Below are positions 1-7,588 of a DNA stretch of 64,000 bases, in pieces (position 1 is the first letter of the stretch; every line of letters begins with the position of its first letter). Source of the stretch: Taibaiella sp041660405 (GTDB lineage Bacteria > Bacteroidota > Bacteroidia > Chitinophagales > Chitinophagaceae). The DNA is taken from the NCBI GenBank assembly GCA_041660405.1, contig JBAZWL010000004.1, forward strand, positions 153,809 to 217,808, given 5' to 3'. The notes under the pieces were generated by a model that was not told where the DNA came from, made no database searches, and worked only from the letters and a program-made list of their open reading frames with translations. The translations under genes and the position numbers were made by a program.

Positions 1-2714
1 TAAGCATTGCAGCAACCGGTGAGTATACAGCATGGGCGGGTAGCCAGGTCAATGCATTGGCAGCTATCACCACCAGTATCAACAACGTAAATGCAGTGTA
101 TGAAAGGGATCTGGCTGTGCATTTTATACTTAACTCTCCTAACTCTATCTTATTTCCGGATGCCAGCATAGACCCTTATAGTGGTACAAGTAGTCTTAGT
201 TCCACCCAATTGAATCAAAACCAGACTGCGGTAGATTTAGCAATAGGTAATGCAAATTATGATTTAAGTGTGGTGTATAATGCCGGATGGAGTGGGGGAT
301 TGGCGCAGCTTTCTTCTACCTGCAACAGTACAGGTAAAGCAAGGTCAGCAGCTGGTCTTGATCCTGTTAATTTCCCCACAGGACCCTCCGGACCTGTTTT
401 TGACATGACTGTTGCCCATGAGATAGGCCATCAGTTTTCTGCCACACATAGCTTTAGTGCCAACACAGGTGGGTGCAACGGTAATGTTAGCGGAACTACG
501 GCCTGGGAGCCTGGCGGTGGTTCTACCATTATGGCCTATGCCGGAACCTGTACCGGCCTTGCTTATCAAAGTAACAGCGATTCTTATTTTCATGGTGGTA
601 ACCTCGGGCAGATGTCTGCCTTTTTGCTTACCGGTACCGGTAGTAGCTGCGCAACATTATTGCCTCTGGCCAATGCGCTGCCTCTGCTCAATAAAATTGC
701 TTATACTTATACTATTCCACGCAATACTCCTTTCAAATTAAGCGCACCAGCCGCTGATGTGAACGGCGATGCACTTACTTATTGCTGGGAACAGCTTAAT
801 CCATTTGGCGGTACCGGTACCAATGCCTTGCCTTCAGCCACGGCTACCAGTGGGCCATTGTTCCGCAGCTATCCTCCTACTACAGAGCAAGCCCGTTATT
901 TTCCTAACCTGGTCGAATACGTAGCGGGTACAGCAACTCCTTATGAGGTGCTTCCCAATACTACACGGACAATGAATTTTTTATTGACAGTAAGAGATAA
1001 CCACACCAGTGCAGGTGCCACTGATACACAAAATATCACAATCAATGTTTCTACTTGTGGTTCTTTTGCCATTACCTCACATGCTACAGCTTCAGCAGCA
1101 ACAGGCGGTAGCAGTACCACGCTTACCTGGAACACGGCAGCAGCTTGTGTAACCTGCAATAATATTGATATTCTTTTTTCAAAAGATGGAGGAAGAACAT
1201 TTCCTTATACCATTCTTTCAGGCACACCTAATGATGGCAGCGAAAGCATAAATATTCCGAATGTGAATACCTGCGATGGCCGCTTCATGATTGCCTGCTC
1301 CGATAATATCTTTTATAATATTAATAGCGGTGCTATTACAATAAATACATCTTGCCAAGCAGATGGAACTACTATCACGCCTGTTACGAGTGTGTCTGCT
1401 CTTCCCGGTTCAGCCTCACTTAATCTTACTATGAATCCTGTTTACGGATCAGCAATAACCACACCTATAGCAGGTTCCATTACAGCGGCAAATGCTTCTT
1501 CCTCTGTAGCAGTATTACATAACGGCTCACCCTGTGTAAATTTTAATGGCAATATTGTTAGATATACTACTTACACTATTACTCCTTCAGTTACCGGTTC
1601 TTACACCTTTAATGTTGCAGGTAGTACATTTGGTCTGGTATATAATCTTTATAATAATGAATATCTGCCAGCTGCGCCATGTCAGAATATGATTACCTCT
1701 TCAGGGAATTATAATGACACATCAGTTGCGCTCAATAATTCTATTACAGCAACGCTTTGCGCCCAGAAGACGTATGTATTACTGGTATCCACATTCAGTG
1801 CTTCAACACCTGCTATACTTCCGGCACCGTATTCTATTGCTGTTAATGGCCCGGCCGGGTTTGCATTATACAACGGTGTACCACCACCAGCCGGTTACAA
1901 CTATATGTACCTGGTAAACAATAGTGTTGGAAATATTGTACAGATAGTCAGCAGTCCTGATCTTTCCAATTCGACAACTTACCCGACAGGTAATTATACA
2001 ATTTATGGCGTCTCAACCAATGCTGCGGCAACAACGCTCAATACAACATATGGTGGCGGATCGTTTAGTGCTTTTAATACAGCCAGCAATAATGGTACCA
2101 TTTGTGCCAATATAAGTTCTAATTCAAGATTAGTAGTGGTCACTACACCACTGCCTTTGGACCTGACCAGTTTCTCTGCTAAGCTATTGTCTCCGACAGC
2201 TGCAGGGATTAAGTGGGAAGTAGCCAGGGAAAATAATATAGCTAAATATGAACTGGAACGGAGCTATAATGCAATGGTCTTTGAGTCAATAACAACAGCA
2301 CTTCCAGGTGTTAATGATAATACAGCTGCACCCTATAATTATACCGACGATAAATTTAACCGGTCAGAAAATCAATTGTTCTATCGCTTACGGATAACGG
2401 ATAAGGAAGGAGTGATAAAGTATTCCAATGTTGAAAAGCTACTGTTGGACAAGAGCAGAGATTTCTCTTTACTAATAAGTCCGAATCCTGTTCAATATAA
2501 AGAAGTTCACTTTAACCTTGCCATACCTCAAAGCGGAACTTATAGCATGAGCATAATAGACGAAACCGGCAGAATATTGTATACTAAAACGCAAAATTTT
2601 GCTACAGGTATCAATCATTCTTCAATACCTGCTGAAAGCTTAAGCAAGGGCATTTATTATCTTAAAGTACAAGGTAGTAATGGCGTGCTGAATGCAAGAT
2701 TTGTAAAACTTTAA
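1..2714 (+). CDS. Secreted reprolysin-like zinc metalloprotease with T9SS sorting domain (5' partial)
   Basis: The reading frame is open from the left window edge (first full codon at position 3), so the start and signal peptide lie outside. Counting from the TTG codon at 57, the zinc motif HEIGHQFSATH is at about residues 121-131 (His121, His125, His131, catalytic Glu122), followed by a Met-turn-like segment STIMAYAG near 160; this is the metzincin layout of M12B/reprolysin-like peptidases, with Ser where Gly is usual at position 8 of the motif. A middle region rich in Ser, Thr and Asn looks like beta-sandwich modules. The last ~80 residues (SPNPV, then a GIYYLKV strand and a KL end) match a type A T9SS C-terminal signal. 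Inference: protease exported through the outer membrane and released or anchored there. A strong terminator follows 20 nt after the stop. Confidence 0.85.
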   Translation, partial: SIAATGEYTAWAGSQVNALAAITTSINNVNAVYERDLAVHFILNSPNSILFPDASIDPYSGTSSLSSTQLNQNQTAVDLAIGNANYDLSVVYNAGWSGGLAQLSSTCNSTGKARSAAGLDPVNFPTGPSGPVFDMTVAHEIGHQFSATHSFSANTGGCNGNVSGTTAWEPGGGSTIMAYAGTCTGLAYQSNSDSYFHGGNLGQMSAFLLTGTGSSCATLLPLANALPLLNKIAYTYTIPRNTPFKLSAPAADVNGDALTYCWEQLNPFGGTGTNALPSATATSGPLFRSYPPTTEQARYFPNLVEYVAGTATPYEVLPNTTRTMNFLLTVRDNHTSAGATDTQNITINVSTCGSFAITSHATASAATGGSSTTLTWNTAAACVTCNNIDILFSKDGGRTFPYTILSGTPNDGSESINIPNVNTCDGRFMIACSDNIFYNINSGAITINTSCQADGTTITPVTSVSALPGSASLNLTMNPVYGSAITTPIAGSITAANASSSVAVLHNGSPCVNFNGNIVRYTTYTITPSVTGSYTFNVAGSTFGLVYNLYNNEYLPAAPCQNMITSSGNYNDTSVALNNSITATLCAQKTYVLLVSTFSASTPAILPAPYSIAVNGPAGFALYNGVPPPAGYNYMYLVNNSVGNIVQIVSSPDLSNSTTYPTGNYTIYGVSTNAAATTLNTTYGGGSFSAFNTASNNGTICANISSNSRLVVVTTPLPLDLTSFSAKLLSPTAAGIKWEVARENNIAKYELERSYNAMVFESITTALPGVNDNTAAPYNYTDDKFNRSENQLFYRLRITDKEGVIKYSNVEKLLLDKSRDFSLLISPNPVQYKEVHFNLAIPQSGTYSMSIIDETGRILYTKTQNFATGINHSSIPAESLSKGIYYLKVQGSNGVLNARFVKL

Positions 2715-2733
2715 GTAACCTAATAAGAAACGA

Positions 2734-2763
2734 AAAGCCTGCAACATCTACGTTGCAGGCTTT
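2734..2763. terminator. Bidirectional hairpin terminator
   Basis: Perfect 12-bp inverted repeat, arms 2734-2745 and 2752-2763 (AAAGCCTGCAAC and its complement), loop of 6 nt, with A/T at the outer ends. It sits between two convergent genes and can serve both. Confidence 0.8.
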
Positions 2764-2789
2764 CTGTTTAAAGCAAATATTGGCTTGAA

Positions 2790-3272
2790 TTATTTTGTCT
2801 CCAGCAAGCGCTCCATTACATGAAATACAGCTGGGCAGGATACAGAGTTCTTAATAGTCAGATTAGGTTGTTTGATCAATACATCTTCATCTGTATAAGG
2901 GTAGCGAGCACAATCCCTTGGGCGGTCTTCATAAATACCGCAATAATTATCTGCTCCCAGGAAAGGGCATGGCTTAGTCGTAACTACATAGTCGCCTTCC
3001 TGATCCATCAACAAGTATTTACTGATGAAATCCATTTCCTTCATTCTTAAACGTTTGGCTATGCGTTTAATATCCGGCATCTTAAATCGGGGAGAATAAT
3101 TTTTGCAGCAATTGGCACATTCCAGGCAATCTATATTGCTGAAAGCTTCGTCGTGCAGGTCAGGCAGCTTATTCAGCGTCTTGGTTTTGTTGGCACGTTT
3201 CAGAAAGTCACGGTATTGTTTTTCGTGTTCCTTTGCTGTCTTTTCAAATTGATCAATATTTATATTTCCCAT
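2790..3272 (-). CDS. YkgJ-family cysteine-cluster protein
   Basis: Cytoplasmic protein of 160 residues with the cysteine pattern of the YkgJ/CxxCxxCC family: CLECANCC near residue 50, then CPFLGADNYCGIY and RPRDCARYP. Eight cysteines in this spacing are taken to bind a metal (zinc or iron-sulfur); the biochemical role of the family is not settled. The open frame reaches a GTG at 3296, but the ATG at 3272 gives a natural N-terminus and is preferred. It faces the metalloprotease gene across a shared terminator. Confidence 0.75.
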   Translation of the reverse strand: MGNINIDQFEKTAKEHEKQYRDFLKRANKTKTLNKLPDLHDEAFSNIDCLECANCCKNYSPRFKMPDIKRIAKRLRMKEMDFISKYLLMDQEGDYVVTTKPCPFLGADNYCGIYEDRPRDCARYPYTDEDVLIKQPNLTIKNSVSCPAVFHVMERLLETK

Positions 3273-3308
3273 GGCTGCTCTATTTTCAATCTTCACTTTA
3301 TATTTTTC

Positions 3309-3381
3309 ACCGCAAAGGGCGCGGGTTGCGCAAAGGTATGGTAAACTTATTCTTAGTGCTTTTCTTAGCGTTCTTTGCGGT
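3309..3381. repeat. Dispersed-type inverted repeat with ACCGCAAAG ends
   Basis: ACCGCAAAG at 3309-3317 and its complement CTTTGCGGT at 3373-3381 bracket a segment built of variants of CGCTAAG and CGCAAAG. From memory, such CGCAAAG/CGCTAAG strings are common intergenic repeats in Bacteroidota; the copy number in this genome cannot be seen here. Confidence 0.45.
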
Positions 3382-3389
3382 TAATAACA

Positions 3390-3878
3390 CTATTTGATCT
3401 CTTCAAAATACCCTGTCTTCTTATTCTTTCTTACATTGTCCCAGGTGTAATACCGGCCATTCATAGCTACATAAACACCGTGAGGTAATGTTTGTAAAAA
3501 AGCCAATGCAGCACCCAGGTTAAAGAATCCATCCGAGCTACCAAACTTATAAGGAATCATAGCGCCGGTAATGACGATAGTCTTATCCAGTTTAGCTTTA
3601 GCCAGATATTCAGCGGTGATCTGCATCGTGTCCGTACCATGAGTTATTAAAATACGATCTTCCGTAGCTGATTTGCAGGAATGCAATATCAGTTCACGAT
3701 CATTATCCGTCATTTCCAGGCTATCCACCATCATCAACGTACGGATTTCAGTATCTACCGTGCAGCGACCCAGTTTCAGCATTTCTGGCACATGTGTTTC
3801 TTCGAAATCAAGTTTGCCATTGATCATGTCGTACTCTTTGTCGAAAGTGCCGCCTGTAATGAGAATGCGAATAGCCAT
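3390..3878 (-). CDS. Single-domain asparaginase-like protein
   Basis: At 162 residues this is about half of a normal type I/II L-asparaginase (about 330). It contains the N-terminal amidohydrolase domain only: the TGGT nucleophile motif at residues 8-11 and the second catalytic motif HGTDTM at 80-85 (Thr82, Asp83) are both intact, followed by TGAM and SSDGFFNLGAAL. The C-terminal domain that completes the active site in the classical enzyme is absent, and the frame ends cleanly, so this is a short family member and not a truncation by frameshift. Substrate unknown; amide hydrolysis is an inference from the motifs. Confidence 0.75.
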   Translation of the reverse strand: MAIRILITGGTFDKEYDMINGKLDFEETHVPEMLKLGRCTVDTEIRTLMMVDSLEMTDNDRELILHSCKSATEDRILITHGTDTMQITAEYLAKAKLDKTIVITGAMIPYKFGSSDGFFNLGAALAFLQTLPHGVYVAMNGRYYTWDNVRKNKKTGYFEEIK

Positions 3879-3940
3879 TTGATTAATGTATGATGTGATG
3901 ATCTCTTATGTTATGATGTATGGTTTTCAATAAATCCTGT

Positions 3941-4017
3941 TGTCATCCTGAGGTACGAAGGATCTCTACATTGCTATTAAGAGATGTTTCGATTGCTGCG
4001 CAGATATCAACATGACA
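3941..4017. repeat. Dispersed palindromic repeat (TGTCATCCTGAG type)
   Basis: Starts TGTCATCCTGAGG and ends CATGACA, with internal pairing between GGATCTCT and AGAGAT, giving a long imperfect hairpin. From memory, this sequence class is found in many intergenic regions of Bacteroidota genomes. It lies in the gap between the asparaginase-like gene and the purC terminator. Confidence 0.5.
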
Positions 4018-4038
4018 ATGGGGATGCTATTAGACATA

Positions 4039-4072
4039 AAAAGTTGCCAACTTTGAAAAGCTGGCAACTTTT
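4039..4072 (-). terminator. Terminator of purC
   Basis: 11-bp perfect stem, arms 4039-4049 and 4062-4072 (AAAAGTTGCCA and its complement), ending 8 nt past the purC stop on the minus strand with a T-rich tail on that strand. Confidence 0.75.
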
Positions 4073-4079
4073 CAAAAGG

Positions 4080-5000
4080 TTAGTACTTGCTGACAATTTC
4101 CGAAATCTTCTCTTGCAATTCTGCTTCGGTAATAGCTCTTTTTTCAAATTTCTTTCCGGAAATGTATTCGTATAATTCTATGTAGCGATCTGTTACGCTG
4201 TTTACAAACTCATCGGTCATTTCAGGAATCTGTTGTCCTTCTTTACCCTGGAAACCGCCGGCCATCAACCATTCACGCACAAACTCTTTAGACAATTGAC
4301 GTTGGTCTTCACCTTTAGCCTGGCGCTCTTCAAAACCTTCGCTATAGAAATAACGGGAAGAATCGGGTGTGTGAATTTCATCGATCAGGTAAATCGTATC
4401 GCCTATTTTACCAAACTCATATTTAGTATCAACCAGTATCAGGCCACGTTCATTTGCCATTTCACGACCGCGTTGGAATAAGGCACGGGTGTAGTTTTCC
4501 AATTGCACATATTCTTTTTCAGAAACCAGACCTTGCGCTATTATTTCCTCACGGCTTATATCCTCATCGTGCCCTTCGTGTGCCTTGGTAGTAGGCGTAA
4601 TGATAGGTTCAGGGAAATAATCATTTTCCTTCATGCCTTCTGGTAGCGTAACGCCGCAAAGCGTACGTAATCCTGATTTATAAGTACGCCATGCATGCCC
4701 GGTAAGATTGCCACGAATTACCATTTCAACAGGATATGTTTCACATTTCAAACCAATAGTTGCGTTTGGTAAAGAAGTACCATCCAACACCCAATTAGGA
4801 ACAATATCTTTGGTAGCGTCCAGAAAATAGGCAGCCAACTGGTTCAAAACCTGTCCTTTGTAAGGAATAGGGCGGGGTAATACCACATCGAATGCAGAGA
4901 TACGATCGCTTACTACCATAGCCAGTATTTTTTCACCAATAGAATATACGTCGCGTACTTTTCCTTTGTAAAATGCAGTTTGATTAGGCAACTGTAACAT
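4080..5000 (-). CDS. purC: Phosphoribosylaminoimidazole-succinocarboxamide synthase
   Basis: SAICAR synthetase, joining CAIR and aspartate with ATP in purine synthesis; cytoplasmic. Family signature stretches are clear: YKGKVRDVY near residue 12 (ATP-binding loop), SDRISAFDV near 33, EMVIRGNLTGHAW near 95, and LVDTKYEFG with LIDEIHTPDSSR near 190-215. The open frame extends to 5045, but the ATG at 5000 gives 306 residues, the length usual for the Bacteroidota enzyme. A canonical promoter at 5033-5063 lies upstream of this ATG and inside the longer frame, which supports the shorter start. No other purine genes are in the window. Confidence 0.95.
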   Translation of the reverse strand: MLQLPNQTAFYKGKVRDVYSIGEKILAMVVSDRISAFDVVLPRPIPYKGQVLNQLAAYFLDATKDIVPNWVLDGTSLPNATIGLKCETYPVEMVIRGNLTGHAWRTYKSGLRTLCGVTLPEGMKENDYFPEPIITPTTKAHEGHDEDISREEIIAQGLVSEKEYVQLENYTRALFQRGREMANERGLILVDTKYEFGKIGDTIYLIDEIHTPDSSRYFYSEGFEERQAKGEDQRQLSKEFVREWLMAGGFQGKEGQQIPEMTDEFVNSVTDRYIELYEYISGKKFEKRAITEAELQEKISEIVSKY

Positions 5001-5032
5001 AGTATAAATGGATATTTTTTGATTTGAGCAGG

Positions 5033-5063
5033 CAAAAGTAAACAATAATAGGGGGAAGGCAAA
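5033..5063 (-). promoter_or_regulatory. purC promoter, Bacteroidota type
   Basis: On the minus strand TTTG (5063-5060), a 19-nt spacer, then TACTTTTG (5040-5033), an exact match to the TAnnTTTG -7 box. The expected transcript start is about 27 nt upstream of the purC ATG at 5000. Confidence 0.7.
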
Positions 5064-5081
5064 AGTCAGGTTTGAAATTTC

Positions 5082-5522
5082 TCATTCCCAATTTCCAATT
5101 TTGAGTTTCAAGCCCACCAGAAACCAAAAATGCCCTTCCAGGCTATAAAAATGCTGTTTTTGCTCCAAAAAGTACACATACACTCGACAATTCGGCAGAG
5201 CCACTTCACAATTCGGCCCCGCCACTTGACAATGTGGCATAGTCAGAACGTAATTCGGCCCCGCCATTTTGCAATTCGGTGCTGCCAGTACGCAATTCGC
5301 CCCCGCCACCTCATAATTCGCTCCCGCCACTTTACAATTCGCTCCCGCCAGTTTGCAATTCGCCATAGCAAGAAGGCAATTCGGCCCCGTCAGTATGCAA
5401 TCAGGTGCCGCCAGTGTCCAATATTTTCGCTTCAGAAGGCAATATAATCCCGTCAACCGACTATAATTTCCCGCCAGTTCACATTCAGAAACCATCAGTT
5501 CACAACAATTTTCCTTCAGCAC
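5082..5522 (-). CDS. Possible Cys-heptad repeat protein encoded by the 21-bp array (doubtful)
   Basis: An open frame of 146 codons covers most of the 21-bp array and reads as a seven-residue repeat of form G-(A/P)-N-(C/Y)-x-(V/L)-(A/T), with about 12 clear copies and weaker ones at both ends. Because 21 is a multiple of three, the repeat by itself keeps all frames open, and long open frames also exist on the plus strand, so length is weak evidence. Wobble changes in the Cys codon (TGC/TGT) fit coding, but the Asn wobble base is nearly fixed, which does not. No promoter or signal peptide was seen. It lies between the DUF445-like gene and purC on the same strand. Treat as unproven. Confidence 0.25.
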   Translation of the reverse strand: MLKENCCELMVSECELAGNYSRLTGLYCLLKRKYWTLAAPDCILTGPNCLLAMANCKLAGANCKVAGANYEVAGANCVLAAPNCKMAGPNYVLTMPHCQVAGPNCEVALPNCRVYVYFLEQKQHFYSLEGHFWFLVGLKLKIGNWE

Positions 5523-5596
5523 ACAATAATTTTTCGCTAGCCATCAATCAGAAACAATCAGCCTGCAACAATTTTCCACCAACCCACAATCATACC
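5114..5596. repeat. 21-bp degenerate tandem array, 23 in-phase units
   Basis: Consecutive 21-bp blocks starting at 5114 share a core CCGCCAGTTTGCAATTCG; the best copies are at 5261-5407 and units become more diverged toward both ends. No insertion or deletion breaks the 21-bp register over 23 blocks. The array fills most of the 655-bp stretch between purC and the DUF445-like gene. It is flanked by short ATTCCCAATTT-type words at about 5091-5106 and 5636-5650. A 21-bp period equals two DNA turns and seven codons. Confidence 0.85.
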
Positions 5597-5655
5597 CAAA
5601 CAAAAGGGCACAAACAATGCGCCCCTATAATTTTCCAATTCCCAATTTTAAACCT

Positions 5656-6207
5656 CTATCCCATACCAACACTTATCAATACCAATACCAAACCAATAAC
5701 TAATCCACTTAGCGCCCCAAACAACTGGAACAGCATTTTCTCCTTTTTTAGATTTTTATTGAGCAGCTCGGCTACCGGCAGTTCATTTATTTTAGCAACC
5801 AATACAGATTCAATATTGATCTTTTCGCCCAGGTTGCCGGCGTATTTCTGTAAAAGGTTAGGTAGCAGTATGTCAATTTCATCCATCAGGCTGGCTTTCA
5901 TGCTATCCAGCGTTTTATCGCCTACAAACATGGCAATGGCGGGCATCTTCTCTTTAAGCTTTACTTTGAGGAAGGTGTCAATATGCTGCTCTATAAAAGG
6001 CTTCATTTCGGCCAGGTTAGCCGGATCGGTGATTTTAGCAGCGATCACATCCATGTTTAAAACCTTATCAGATGCGTAGCGGCCAGCTTTTCCGGCAATA
6101 GCCGGCATTCTGGATGGAATCACTTTGCCAAACAGATAATTAATAAAACTAAGATTAAATAACCAGCCAATTACGGCTGCAATCACGGGGAAGAAATAGA
6201 GATACAT
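5656..6207 (-). CDS. DUF445-like membrane protein
   Basis: 183 residues with a hydrophobic N-terminal segment (about 4-26) and a C-terminal one (about 160-181), joined by a charged, amphipathic region of ~130 residues containing regular hydrophobic spacing. This resembles the short DUF445/YheB-like proteins, whose function is unknown. Several Met-Pro pairs (RMPAIAG, KMPAIAM) are visible. The ATG at 6207 is preceded after only 4 nt by TATTTTTG on the minus strand. Confidence 0.55.
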   Translation of the reverse strand: MYLYFFPVIAAVIGWLFNLSFINYLFGKVIPSRMPAIAGKAGRYASDKVLNMDVIAAKITDPANLAEMKPFIEQHIDTFLKVKLKEKMPAIAMFVGDKTLDSMKASLMDEIDILLPNLLQKYAGNLGEKINIESVLVAKINELPVAELLNKNLKKEKMLFQLFGALSGLVIGLVLVLISVGMG

Positions 6208-6211
6208 GCTG

Positions 6212-6219
6212 CAAAAATA
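6212..6219 (-). promoter_or_regulatory. -7 box just before the DUF445-like gene
   Basis: TATTTTTG on the minus strand, exact TAnnTTTG, ending 4 nt before the ATG at 6207. No TTG was found at the proper -33 distance, so support rests on the -7 box alone. Confidence 0.4.
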
Positions 6220-6336
6220 AAGACCATAACCGATATTAAAGAAATCAATTAGGATTTGGCCTTATTGCTATACTAATCTTAATGAAATGTCGGAGAAAAA
6301 AGATTAAGAAAATAACGATTTGTCGTGAAACACTAT

Positions 6337-6344
6337 TATATTTG
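6337..6344 (+). promoter_or_regulatory. -7 box upstream of the Omp28-like gene
   Basis: TATATTTG matches TAnnTTTG; a TTG at 6320-6322 is only 14 nt away, shorter than usual. The leader would be about 50 nt, AT-rich. Confidence 0.4.
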
Positions 6345-6397
6345 AGCGTAATAAGTATACACTAATACATTTATTCACCTTTTAATTTTATTAAAAA

Positions 6398-7447
6398 ATG
6401 AGAAAAATTTTCCTGTTTTTGAGTTGTTCTGCTATTACATTATCATCAATGGCTCAAACGCCAATAAAGAAATCAATTAGCCTTGTGCACAAAATTACAG
6501 CTACCTGGTGCGGCCCATGTGGCGACTGGGGTTGGACTGCTGCAAATAGCATCATCTCCGGAACAACTGATAAGGCACTATATATTGGTCTATTCGCAAG
6601 TTCCAACCCATCATATGGTAACACTGATTTCTATAATGCCACGGCCGCTACTTTGACAAGTCAATTTGCAGCTGAAAATGGTATTCCTGAATTTGGAGTT
6701 AATGGTATTTCCTCAACTCAAAATTTCACCAGCGGTGTTGAAAGTGACTGTATTAATAAAGCAACCACTTTTGCAGCTACCATACCTACAGCCAGTGCTG
6801 CAAGCAATATGAGCATTAATGGGAATACTGTTACTGTTAAAGCAAAAGCTCAATTCTGGTCAGCTACTTCAGGTGAATACTACCTTGCTGCTTATATTGT
6901 TGAAGAAGGAGCTATGCACATTCAAAACGAACAAGGCTCTGCGGCAGTTGCCCATCATGGTGTATTAAGAACTTCTATGACAGCTGCATCTGCCTGGGGT
7001 GAGCAAATTGCCAATGGTTCTGTAACTGAAAATCAGACTTTTTCAAAGAATTTCACATTTACTGTTACTGACCCTAAATGGGATAAAACTAAATTAAAGA
7101 TCTATAATGTAATCTGGAAAAAGGAAGCTGGCGTTTATAAATTTGTCAATGTAAGCTTAAATAGCGCTGCTACTTCTATTGATGATGTTATTAACAGTAC
7201 CAGCTTGAATGTTTTCCCGAACCCGGTAGCCAGTACACTTCATGTAAATATGGATGTAGTAAAAGCTATTACTGCAACGTTTGTAATTTCAGACGTTACA
7301 GGACGTCAATTGAATAGTAATACAACAAGTTTGAAAGAAGGTACAAACCATCAAACGATCAATACAGCTTCTCTTACCCCTGGTATTTATTTCCTTGATA
7401 TACAAACAGAAAATGGTAGCACCCAGAAAAAGTTTGTAAAAGAATAA
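6398..7447 (+). CDS. Omp28-related secreted protein with T9SS sorting domain
   Basis: 349 residues. A signal peptide (MRKIFLFLSC..., cleavage probably after SSMAQ at about 20) is followed by a thioredoxin-like start with WCGPC at residues 37-41, as in the Omp28 family of Bacteroidota surface proteins. The central part is a beta-rich domain (about 140-250). The C-terminal ~75 residues (FPNPVAS, DVTGRQL, GIYFLDIQ, KKFVKE) are a type A T9SS sorting domain. Known for the family: surface exposed lipoproteins or secreted proteins; whether the CxxC is redox active is not established. Single-gene unit bounded by a promoter box and a good terminator. Confidence 0.85.
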   Translation: MRKIFLFLSCSAITLSSMAQTPIKKSISLVHKITATWCGPCGDWGWTAANSIISGTTDKALYIGLFASSNPSYGNTDFYNATAATLTSQFAAENGIPEFGVNGISSTQNFTSGVESDCINKATTFAATIPTASAASNMSINGNTVTVKAKAQFWSATSGEYYLAAYIVEEGAMHIQNEQGSAAVAHHGVLRTSMTAASAWGEQIANGSVTENQTFSKNFTFTVTDPKWDKTKLKIYNVIWKKEAGVYKFVNVSLNSAATSIDDVINSTSLNVFPNPVASTLHVNMDVVKAITATFVISDVTGRQLNSNTTSLKEGTNHQTINTASLTPGIYFLDIQTENGSTQKKFVKE

Positions 7448-7465
7448 TAAAAAGATAAACAAGGT

Positions 7466-7498
7466 AAAAGGGAAATGGCTGCTGTCATTTCCCTTTTT
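7466..7498 (+). terminator. Rho-independent terminator
   Basis: 12-bp perfect stem, arms 7466-7477 and 7486-7497 (AAAAGGGAAATG and its complement), 8-nt loop, T-tract after it, 19 nt beyond the Omp28-like stop. Confidence 0.85.
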
Positions 7499-7539
7499 GT
7501 TTAGGTAACTTCCAGCATGTATATTGCAAAAAATCAAAC

Positions 7540-7569
7540 GTGTGCCTGCAACAAAAAATATTAACTTTG
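7540..7569 (+). promoter_or_regulatory. Probable thrS promoter
   Basis: TAACTTTG at 7562-7569 matches TAnnTTTG; the -33 position carries GTG (7540-7542) instead of TTG with a 19-nt spacer. Leader about 15-20 nt to the ATG at 7589. Confidence 0.5.
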
Positions 7570-7588
7570 CCCCTCTTTTAAATTGATA

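Noticed and set aside
5130..5447. 105-codon plus-strand frame in the array
   Set aside because: Arg/His-rich translation of the same repeat in another frame; explained by the period being a multiple of three.
5114..5596. CRISPR array
   Set aside because: The 21-bp units are contiguous and degenerate with no unique spacers, and no cas genes are present.
5405..6079. 224-codon plus-strand frame
   Set aside because: It is opened by the 21-bp repeat and then runs antisense to the DUF445-like gene; no family match and no start signal.
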